DNA of 64,000 nucleotides from Linepithema humile (lineage: Eukaryota; Arthropoda; Insecta; Hymenoptera; Formicidae), in assembly GCF_040581485.1 (NCBI RefSeq), contig NC_090129.1:15573501-15637500 (forward strand), given 5' to 3'. Of the stretch, positions 41,552-53,480 are shown one piece after another (the stretch's first letter is position 1; every line of letters starts with the position of its first letter). The position numbers were made by a program, and so were the translations under genes. Under the pieces are notes generated by a model. It saw only the letters and a list, made by a program, of their open reading frames with translations. It searched no databases and was not told where the DNA came from.

Positions 41552-41579
41552 AAAAAAAAAAAAAAAAAAAAAAAAAAAA

Positions 41580-41868
41580 GGTTAAAATAGGTTAAAATAG
41601 GTTAAAGGAGATTGAAGCATACCAAGAAGCGTTCTGCTCTCCTTTCAAAAACTACTTATCGCACGCAATTTTGCTAAAGGAAAAAGTTGTTTCTTTTAGT
41701 CTAATTTATCACGTCTTGCATTCCGTGGGTGCAAATTTAGGGAAACTTTGAATAATATATTTTAATATGTTACAACATGTTATAATATATTGTAATATGT
41801 TACAATAAGGTTAAAATTGGTTAAAAGTGGTTAAAATAGATTAAAATAGGTTAAAATAGGTTAAAATA
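41580..41868 (-). repeat. ~270-bp unit, inverted, bordering the satellite
   Basis: Another minus-oriented copy of the composite unit, with decamers at both ends (41580-41605 and about 41805-41868). The last decamers run directly into the first satellite monomer (ACCAGAAACATACG). Confidence 0.85.
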
Positions 41869-44800
41869 ACCAGAAACATACGAGCAACAAATTATTTCAA
41901 CTAATTATAACGTTTTTAATCCGGGCCGTATCAATCCGCGACGACAGTGTCGCTTCGCGATACTTTAAAACGAGCAACAAATTCAGTTTCTATTTTTTTG
42001 AATAGTATATTGTTCATAAATTAATTTGAGACCAGAAACATACGAAGAACAAATTATTTTAACTAATTATAACGTTTTTAATCCGCGCCGTATCAATCCG
42101 CGACGACAGTGTCGCTTCTCGATACTTTAAAACGAGCAACAAATTCAATTTCTTATATATTTCGATAGTACAGAGTCTGTAGATTAATTTGGTACCAAAA
42201 ACATACAAGCAAAAATTATTTCAACTAATTATAACGTTTTTAATCCGCGCCATATCAATCCGCGACAACAGTGTCGCTTCTCGATACTTTAAAACGAGCA
42301 ACAAATTTAATTTTTTATATATTTCAATAGTACAGAGTCTGTAAATTAATTTGGTACCAAACACATACGAGCAACAAATTATTTCAACTAATTATAACGT
42401 TTTTAATCTGCGCCGTATCAATCCGCGACGACAGTGTCGCTTCTCGATACTTTAAAACGAGCAACAAATTCAATTTCTTATATATTTCGATAGTACAGAG
42501 CCTGTAAATTAATTTGGTACCAAACACATACGAGCAACAAATTATTTCAAGTAATTATAACGTTTTTAATCCGCGCCGTATTATCTGCGACGACAAAGTG
42601 TCGCTTCTCGATACTTTAAAACGAGCAACAAATTCAGTTTCTTATTTTTTTGATTAGTATATTGTTCATAAATTAATTTGAGACCAGAAACATACGAAGA
42701 ACAAATTATTTAACTAATTATAACGTTTTTAATCCGCGCCGTATCAATCCGCGACGACAGTGTCGCTTCTCGATACTTTAAAACGAGCAACAAATTCAAT
42801 TTCTTATATATTTCGATAGTACAGAGTCTGTAGATTAATTTGGTACCAAAAACATACGAGCAACAAATTATTTCAACTAATTATAACGATTTTAATCCGC
42901 GCCATATCAATCCGCGACGACAGTGTCGCTTCTCGATACTTTAAAACGAGCAACAAATTTAATTTCTTATATATTTCAATAGTACAGAGTCTGTAAATTA
43001 ATTTGGTACCAAACACATACGAGCAACAAATTATTTCAACTAATTATAACGTTTTTAATCCGCGCCAAATCAATCCGCGACGACAGTGTCGCTTCTCGAT
43101 ACTTTAAAACGAGCAACAAATTCAATTTCTTATATATTTCGATAGTACAGAGTCTGTAGATTAATTTGGTACCAAAAACATACGAGCAACAAATTATTTC
43201 AACTAATTATAACGTTTTTAATCCGCGCCGTATTATCTGCGACGACAAAGTGTCGCTTCTCGATACTTTAAAACGAGCAACAAATTCAGTTTCTTATTTT
43301 TTTGATTAGTATATTGTTCATAAATTAATTTGAGACCAGAAACATACGAAGAACAAATTATTTAACTAATTATAACGTTTTTAATCCACGCCGTATCAAT
43401 CCGCGACGACAGTGTCGCTTCTCGATACTTTAAAACGAGCAACAAATTCAATTTCTTATATATTTCGATAGTACAGAGTCTGTAAATTAATTTGGTACCA
43501 AACACATACGAGCAACAAATTATTTCAACTAATTATAACGTTTTTAATCCGCGCCATATCAATCCGCGACGACAGTGTCGCTTCTCGATACTTTAAAACG
43601 AGCAACAAATTCAATTTCTTATATATTTCGATAGTACAGAGTCTGTAAATTAATTTGGTACCAAACACATACGAGCAACAAATTATTTCAACTAATTATA
43701 ACGTTTTTAATCCGCGCCATATCAATCCGCGACGACAGTGTCGCTTCTCGATACTTTAAAACGAGCAACAAATTCAGTTTCTTATATATTTCGATAGTAC
43801 AGAGTCTGTAGATTAATTTGGTACCAAAAACATACGAGCAACAAATTATTTCAACTAATTATAACGTTTTTAATCCGCGCCGTATCAATCCGCGACGACA
43901 GTGTCGCTTCTCGATACTTTAAAACGAGCAACAAATTCAATTTCTTATATATTTCGATAGTACAGAGTCTGTAGATTAATTTGGTACCAAAAACATACAA
44001 GCAACAAATTATTTCAACTAATTATAACGTTTTTAATCCGCGCCGTATCAATCCGCGACGACAGTGTCGCTTCTCGATACTTTAAAACGAGCAACAAATT
44101 CAATTTCTTATATATTTCGATAGTACAGAGTCTGTAAATTAATTTGGTACCAAACACATACGAGCAACAAATTATTTCAACTAATTATAACGTTTTTAAT
44201 CCGCGCCGTATCAATCCGCGACGACAGTGTCGCTTCTCGATACTTTAAAACGAGCAACAAATTCAATTTCTTATATATTTCGATAGTACAGAGTCTGTAA
44301 ATTAATTTGGTACCAAACACATACGAGCAACAAATTATTTCAACTAATTATAACGTTTTTAATCCGCGACATATCAATCCGCGACGACAGTGTCGCTTCT
44401 CGATACTTTAAAACAAGCAACAAATTCAGTTTCTTATTTTTTTGAATAGTATATTGTTCATAAATTAATTTGAGACCAGAAACATACGAAGAACAAATTA
44501 TTTCAACTAATTATAACGTTTTTAATCCTCGCCGTATCAATTCGCGGCGACAGTGTCGCTTCTCGATACTTTATAACGAGCAACAAATACAATTTCTTAT
44601 ATATTTCGATAGTACAGAGTCTGTAAATTAATTTGGTACCAAACACATACGAGCAACAAATTATTTCAACTAATTATAACGTTTTTAATCCGCGCCGTAT
44701 CAATCCGCGACGACAGTGTCGCTTCTCGATACTTTAAAACGAGCAACAAATTCAATTTCTTATATATTTCGATAGTACAGAGTCTGTAAATTAATTTGGT

Positions 44801-47800
44801 ACCAAACACATACGAGCAACAAATTATTTCAACTAATTATAACGTTTTTAATCCGCGCCGTATCAATCCGCGACGACAGTGTCGCTTCTCGATACTTTAA
44901 AACAATCAACAAATTCAGTTTCTTATTTTTTTGAATAGTATATTGTTCATAAATTAATTTGAGACCAGAAACATACGAAGAACAAATTATTTCAACTAAT
45001 TATAACGTTTTTAATCCGCGCCGTATCAATCCGCGACGACAGTGTCGCTTCTCAATACTTTAAAACGAGCAACAAATTCAATTTCTTATATATTTCGATA
45101 GTACAGAGTCTGTAAATTAATTTGGTACCAAACACATACGAGCAACAAATTATTTCAACTAATTATAACGTTTTTAATCCGCGCCGTATCAATCCGCGAC
45201 GACAGTGTCGCTTCTTGATACTTTAAAACGAGCAACAAATTCAGTTTCTTATTTTATTGAATAGTATATTGTTCATAAATTAATTTGAGACCAGAAACAT
45301 ACGAACAACAAATTATTTCAACTAATTATAACGTTTTTAATCCGCGCCGTATCAATCCGCGACGACAGTGTCGCTTCTCGATACTTTAAAACGAGCAACA
45401 AATTCAATTTCTTATATATTTCGATAGTACAGAGTCTGTAGATTAATTTGGTACCAAAAACATACGAGCAACAAATTATTTCAACTAATTATAACGATTT
45501 TAATCCGCGCCGTATCAATCCGCGACGACAAAGTGTCGCTTCTCGATACTTTAAAACGAGCAACAAATACAGTTTCTTATTTTTTTGATTAGTATATTGT
45601 TCGTAGATTAACGTGAGACCAGAAACATACGAAAAACAAATTATTTCAATTAATTATAACGTTTTTAATCCGCGCCGTATCAATCCGCGACGACAAAATG
45701 TCGCTTCTCGATACTTTAAAATGAGCAACAAATTCAATTTCTTATATATTTCGATAGTACAAAGTCTGTAAATTAATTTGAGACCAGAAACATACGAAGA
45801 ACAAATTATTTCAACTAATTATAACGATTTTAATCCGCGCCGTATCAATCCGCGACGACAGTGTCGCTTCTCGATACTTTAAAACGAGCAACAAATTCAG
45901 TTTCTTATTTTTTTGATTAGTATATTGTTCGTAGATTAACGTGAGACCAGAAACATACGAACAACAAATTATTTCAACTAATTATAACGTTTTTAATCCG
46001 CGCCGTATCAATCCGCGACGACAGTGTCGCTTCTCGATACTTTAAAACGAGCAACAAATTCAATTTCTTATATATTTCGATAGTACAAAATCTGTAAATT
46101 AATTTGAGACCAGAAACATACGAAGAACAAAATATTTCAACTAATTATAACGTTTTTAATCCGCGCCGTATCAATCCGCGACGACAGTGTCGCTTCTCGA
46201 TACTTTAAAACGAGCAACAAATTTAGGTTCTTATTTCTTTGAATAGTATATTGTTCATAAATTAATTTGAGACCAGAAACATACGAAGAACAAATTATTT
46301 CAACTAATTATAACGTTTTTAATCCGCGCCGTATCAATCCGCGACGACAGTGTCGCTTCTCAATACTTTAAAACGAGCAACAAACTCAATTTCTTATATA
46401 TTTCGATAGTACAGAGTCTGTAAATTAATTTGGTACCAAAAACATACGAGCAACAAATTATTTCAACTAATTATAACGTTTTTAATCCGGGCCGTATCAA
46501 TCCGCGACGACAGTGTCGCTTCTCGACACTTTAAAACAATCAACAAATTCAGTTTCTTATTTTTTTGAATAGTATATTGTTCTTAAATTAATTTGAGACC
46601 AGAAACATACGAAGAACAAATTATTTCAACTAATTATAACGTTTTTAATCCGCGCCGTATCAATCCGCGACGACAGTGTCGCTTCTCGATACTTTAAAAC
46701 GAGCAACAAATTCAATTTCTTATATATTTCGATAGTACAGAGTCTGTAAATTAATTTGGTACCAAACACATACGAGCAACAAATTATTTCAACTAATTAT
46801 AACGTTTTTAATCCGCGCCAAATCAATCCGCGACGACAGTGTCGCTTCTCGATACTTTAAAACGAGCAACAAATTCAATTTCTTATATATTTCGATAGTA
46901 CAGAGTCTGTAGATTAATTTGGTACCAAAAACATACGAGCAACAAATTATTTCAACTAATTATAACGTTTTTAATCCGCGCCGTATTATCTGCGACGACA
47001 AAGTGTCGCTTCTCGATACTTTAAAACGAGCAACAAATTCAGTTTCTTATTTTTTTGATTAGTATATTGTTCATAAATTAATTTGAGACCAGAAACATAC
47101 GAAGAACAAATTATTTAACTAATTATAACGTTTTTAATCCACGCCGTATCAATCCGCGACGACAGTGTCGCTTCTCGATACTTTAAAACGAGCAACAAAT
47201 TCAATTTCTTATATATTTCGATAGTACAAAGTCTGTAAATTAATTTGAGACCAGAAACATACGAAGAACAAATTATTTCAACTAATTATAACGATTTTAA
47301 TCCGCGCCGTATCAATCCGCGACGACAAAGTGTCGCTTCTCGATACTTTAAAACGAGCAACAAATTCAGTTTCTTATTTTTTTGATTAGTATATTGTTCG
47401 TAGATTAACGTGAGACCAGAAACATACAAAGAACAAATTATTTCAATTAATTATAACGTTTTTAATCCGCGCCGTATCAATCCGCGACGACAAAGTGTCG
47501 CTTCTCGATACTTTAAAACGAGCAACAATTTCAGTTTCTTATTTTTTTGAATAGTATATTGTTCATAAATTAATTTGTGACCAGAAACATACGAAGAACA
47601 AATTATTTCAACTAATTATAACGATTTTAATCCGCGCCGTATCAATCCGCGACGACAGTGTCGCTTCTCGATACTTTAAAACGAGCAACAAATTCAATTT
47701 CTTATATATTTCGGTAGTACAGAGTCTGTAAATTAATTTGGTACCAAACACATACGAGCAACAAATTATTTCAACTAATTATAACGTTTTTAATCCGCGC

Positions 47801-48769
47801 CGTATCAATCCGCGACGACAGTGTCGCTTCTCGATACTTTAAAACGAGCAACAAATTCAATTTCTTATATATTTCGATAGTACAGAGTCTGTAGATTAAT
47901 TTGGTACCAAAAACATACGAGCAACAAATTATTTCAACTAATTATAACGATTTTAATCCGCGCCGTATCAATCCGCGACGACAAAGTGTCGCTTCTCGAT
48001 ACTTTAAAACGAGCAACAATTTCAGTTTCTTATTTTTTTGAATAGTATATTGTTCATAAATTAATTTGAGACCAGAAACATACGAAGAACAAATTATTTC
48101 AACTAATTATAACGATTTTAATCCGCGCCGTATCAATCCGCGACGACAGTGTCGCTTCTCGATACTTTAAAACGAGCAACAAATTCAATTTCTTATATAT
48201 TTCGGTAGTACAGAGTCTGTAAATTAATTTGGTACCAAACACATACGAGCAACAAATTATTTCAACTAATTATAACGTTTTTAATCCGCGCCGTATCAAT
48301 CCGCGACGACAGTGTCGCCTCTCGATACTTTAAAACGAGCAACAAATTCAATTTCTTATATATTTCGATAGTACAGAGTCTGTAGATTAATTTGGTACCA
48401 AAAACATACGAGCAACAAATTATTTCAACTAATTATAACGATTTTAATCCGCGCCGTATCAATCCGCGACGACAAAGTGTCGCTTCTCGATACTTTAAAA
48501 CGAGCAACAAATACAGTTTCTTATTTTTTTGATTAGTATATTGTTCGTAGATTAACGTGAGACCAGAAACATACGAAAAACAAATTATTTCAATTAATTA
48601 TAACGTTTTTAATCCGCGCCGTATCAATCCGCGACGACAAAATGTCGCTTCTCGATACTTTAAAATGAGCAACAAATTCAATTTCTTATATATTTCGATA
48701 GTACAAAGTCTGTAAATTAATTTGAGACCAGAAACATACGAAGAACAAATTATTTCAACTAATTATAAC

Positions 48770-49770
48770 GATTTTAATCCGCGCCGTATCAATCCGCGAC
48801 GACAAAATGTCGCTTCTCGATACTTTAAAATGAGCAACAAATTCAATTTCTTATATATTTCGATAGTACAAAGTCTGTAAATTAATTTGAGACCAGAAAC
48901 ATACGAAGAACAAATTATTTCAACTAATTATAACGATTTTAATCCGCGCCGTATCAATACGCGACGACAGTGTCGCTTCTCGATACTTTAAAACGAGCAA
49001 CAAATTCAATTTCTTATATATTTCGATAGTACAGAGTCTGTAAATTAATTTGGTACCAAACACATACGAGCAACAAATTATTTCAACTAATTATAACGTT
49101 TTTAATTCGCGCCGTATCAATCCGCGACGACAGTGTCGCTTCTCGATACTTTAAAACGAGCAACAAATTCAATTTCTTATATATTTTGATAGTACAAAGT
49201 CTGTAAATTAATTTGAGACCAGAAACATACGAAGAACAAATTATTTCAACTAATTATAACGATTTTAATCCGCGCCGTATCAATACGCGACGACAGTCTC
49301 GCTTCACGATACTTTAAAACGAGCAACAAATTCAATTTCTTATATATTTCGATAGTACAGAGTCTGTAAATTAATTTGGCACCAAACACATACAAGCAAC
49401 AAATTTTTGAACTAATTATAACGTTTTTAGTCCGCGCCGTATCAATTCGCGACGACAAAGTGTCGCTTCTCGATACTTTAAAACGAGCAACAAATTCAGT
49501 TTCTTATTTTTTTGAATAGTATATTGTTCATAAATTAATTTGAGACCAGAAACATACGAAGAACAAATTATTTCAACTAATTATAACGTTTTTTATCCGC
49601 GCCGTATCAATCCGCGACGACAGTGTCGCTTCTTGATACTTTAAAACGAGCAACAAATTCAGTTTCTTATTTTATTGAATAGTATATTGTTCATAAATTA
49701 ATTTGAGACCAGAAACATACGAAGAACAAATTATTTCAACTAATTATAACGTTTTTAATCCGCGCCGTAT
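48770..49770 (+). repeat. Satellite block duplicated at 53690-54690
   Basis: About six monomers recur in the same order 4,920 bp further on. Shared rare variants include TTTTTTATCCGCG, GACAGTCTCGCTTC, TTTGGCACCAAACAC and CAAATTTTTGAAC. Divergence starts near 49780/54700. This shows block-wise amplification above the single-monomer level. Confidence 0.75.
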
Positions 49771-52239
49771 CAATCCGCGACGACAGTGTCGCTTCTCGAT
49801 ACTTTAAAACGAGCAACAAATTCAATTTCTTATATATTTCGGTAGTACAGAGTCTGTAAATTAATTTGGTACCAAACACATACGAGCAACAAATTATTTC
49901 AACTAATTATAACGTTTTTAATCCGCGCCGTATCAATCCGCGACGACAGTGTCGCTTCTCGATACTTTAAAACGAGCAACAAATTCAATTTCTTATATAT
50001 TTCGGTAGTACAGAGTCTGTAAATTAATTTGGTACCAAACACATACGAGCAACAAATTATTTCATCTAATTATAACGTTTTTAATCCGCGCCGTATTAAT
50101 CCGCGACGACAGTGTCGCTTCTCGATACTTTAAAACGAGCAACAAATTTAATTTCTTATATATTTCGATAGTACAGAGTCTGTAGATTAATTTGGTACCA
50201 AAAACATACGAGCAACAAATTATTTCAACTAATTATAACGTTTTTAATTCGCGCCGAATCAATTCGCGACGACAAAGTGTCGCTTCTCGATACTTTAAAA
50301 TGAGCAACAAATTCAATTTCTTATATATTTCGATAGTACAAAGTCTGTAAATTAAGTTGAGACCAGAAACATACGAAAAACAAATTAATTCAACTAATTA
50401 TAACGATTTTAATCCGCGCCGTATCAATACGCGACGACAAAATGTCGCTTCTCGATACTTTAAAATGAGCAACAAATTCAATTTCTTATATATTTCGATA
50501 GTACAAAGTCTGTAAATCAATTTGAGACCAGAAACATACGAAGAACAAATTATTTCAACTAATTATAACGATTTTAATCCGCGCCGTATCAATACGCGAC
50601 GACAGTCTCGCTTCTCGATACTTTAAAACGAGCAACAAATTCAATTTCTTATATATTTCGATAGTACAGAGTCTGTAAATTAATTTGGTACCAAACACAT
50701 ACGAGCAACAAATTATTTCAACTAATTATAACGTTTTTAATCCGCGCCGTATCAATCCGCGACGACAGTGTCGCTTCTTGATACTTTAAAACGAGCAACA
50801 AATTCAGTTTCTTATTTTATTGAATAGTATATTGTTCATAAATTAATTTGAGACCAGAAACATACGAAGAACAAATTATTTAAACTAATTATAACGTTTT
50901 TAATCCGCGCCGTATCAATCCGCGACGACAGTGTCGCTTCTCGATACTTTAAAACGAGCAACAAATTAAATTTCTTATATATTTCGATAGTACAGAGTCT
51001 GTAAATTAATTTGGTACCAAACACATACGAGCAACAAATTATTTCAACTAATTATAACGTTTTTAATCCGCGCCGTATGAATTCGCGACGACAAAGTGTC
51101 GCTTCTCGATACTTTAAAACGAGCAACAAATTCAGTTTCTTATTTTTTTGATTAGTATATTGTTCGTAGATTAACGTGAGACCAGAAACATACGAACAAC
51201 AAATTATTTCAATTAATTATAACGTTTTTAATCCGCGCCGTATCAATCCGCGACGACAAAGTGTCGCTTCTCGATACTTTAAAACGAGCAACAAATTCAG
51301 TTTCTTATTTTTTTGATTAGTATATTGTTCGTAGATTAACGTGAGACCAGAAACATACGAAGAACAAATTATTTCAACTAATTATAACGATTTTAATCCG
51401 CGCCGTATCAATCCGCGACGACAAAGTGTCGCTTCTCGATACTTTAAAACGAGCAACAAATTCAGTTTCTTATTTTTTTGATTAGTATATTGTTCGTAGA
51501 TTAACGTGAGACCTGAAACATACAAAGAACAAATTATTTCAATTAATTATAACGTTTTTAATCCGCGCCGTATCAATCCGCGACGACAAAGTGTCGCTTC
51601 TCGATACTTTAAAATGAGCAACAAATTCAATTTCTTATATATTTCGATAGTACAAAGTCTGTAAATTAATTTGAGACCAGAAACATACGAAGAACAAATT
51701 ATTTCAACTAATTATAACGATTTTAATCCGCGCCGTATGAATCCGCGACGACAAAGTGTCGCTTCTCGATACTTTAAAACGAGCAACAAATTCAGTTTCT
51801 TATTTTTTTGATTAGTATATTGTTCGTAGATTAACGTGAGACCAGAAACATACAAAGAACAAATTATTTCAATTAATTATAACGTTTTTAATCCGCGCCG
51901 TATCAATCCGCGACGACAAAATGTCGCTTCTCGATACTTTAAAATGAGCAACAAATTCAATTTCTTATATATTTCGATAGTACAAAGTCTGTAAATTAAT
52001 TTGAGACCAGAAACATACGAAGAACAAATTATTTCAACTAATTATAACGTTTTTAATCCGCGCCGTATCAATCCGCGACGACAGTGTCGCTTCTCGATAC
52101 TTTAAAACGAGCAACAAATTTAGGTTCTTATTTCTTTGAATAGTATATTGTTCATAAATTAATTTGAGACCAGAAACATACGAAGAACAAATTATTTCAA
52201 CTAATTATAACGTTTTTAATCCGCGCCGTATCAATCCGC

Positions 52240-53480
52240 GACGACAGTGCACGTTTCTCTGATACTTTTTAAAACGAGCAACAAATTCAATTTCTTACAT
52301 ATTTCGATAGTACAGAGTCTGTAGATTAATTTGGTACCAAAAACATATGAGCAACAAATTATTTCAACTAATTATAACGTTTTTAATCCGGGCCGTATCA
52401 ATCCGCGACGACAGTGTCGCTTCTCGACACTTTAAAACAATCAACAAATTCAGTTTCTTATTTTTTTGAATAGTATATTGTTCTTAAATTAATTTGAGAC
52501 CAGAAACATACGAAGAACAAATTATTTCAACTAATTATAACGTTTTTAATCCGCGCCGTATCAATCCGCGACGACAGTGTCGCTTCTCGATACTTTAAAA
52601 CGAGCAACAAATTCAATTTCTTATATATTTCGGTAGTACAGAGTCTGTAAATTAATTTGGTACCAAACACATACGAGCAACAAATTATTTCAACTAATTA
52701 TAACGTTTTTAATCCGCGCCAAATCAATCCGCGACGACAGTGTCGCTTCTCGATACTTTAAAACGAGCAACAAATTCAATTTCTTATATATTTCGATAGT
52801 ACAGAGTCTGTAGATTAATTTGGTACCAAACATACGAGCAAATTATTTAACCAATTATACGTTTTTAATCCGCGCCAATTATCTCGCGTCGACAAAGTGT
52901 CTGCTTCTCGATACTTTAAAAACGAGCAACAAATTCAGTTTCTTATTTTTTTGATTAGTATATTGTTCATAAATTAATTTGAGACCAGAAACATACGAAG
53001 AACAAAATGTTTTAACTAATTATAATCAGTTTTTGATCCACGCTACGTATCAATCCGGGCGACGACAGTGTCGCTTCTCGATACTTTAAAACGAGCAACA
53101 AATTCAACTTATAGTATTTCGGTATAGAGTCTGTAGATTAATTTGGTACCAAAAACATACGAGCAACAAATTATTTCAACTAATTATAACGATTTTAATC
53201 CGCGCCGTATCAATCCGCGACGACAAAGTGTCGCTTCTCGATACTTTAAAACGAGCAACAAATACAGTTTCTTATTTTTTTCATTAGTATATTGTTCGGT
53301 AGATTAACGTGAGACCAGAAACATACGAAAAACAAATTATTTCTAATTAATTATAACGTTTTTAATCTGCGCCGTATCAATCCGCGACGACAAAATGTCT
53401 CGCCTCGATAGTTTTAAAAATGAGCAATCAAATTAAATTTCTTATATATTTCGATAGTACAAAGTCTGTAAATTAATTGA
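52240..53480 (+). other. Indel-rich stretch of the satellite
   Basis: The monomers here carry many 1-3 base insertions and deletions absent elsewhere in the array (for example ACAGTGCACGTTTCTCTG and AAAATGTCTCGCCTCG). The same monomer order occurs cleanly near 46480-47130 and 62745-63900. The pattern suggests a poorly corrected consensus rather than biological decay. Confidence 0.6.

Larger units (their letters stand above)
37541..41579 (+). mobile_element. R-C: complete Gag-only non-LTR retrotransposon
   Basis: 4,039 bp with a 28-A tail (41552-41579) and a 14-bp duplication GGTTAAAATAGGTT, whose exact length is uncertain because the target is itself a repeat. The layout is the same as in R-B: 545-base 5' UTR, one intact ORF1, ~330-base 3' UTR, no ORF2. 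It is the same element as R-A. The two families (R-B versus R-C/R-A) are well diverged in sequence, so the ORF2-less state either arose twice or is old and shared. Confidence 0.85.

Noticed and set aside
3387..41868. Canonical insect telomere (TTAGG)n
   Set aside because: No run of TTAGG/CCTAA is present; only the TAGGTTAAAA decamer is seen.
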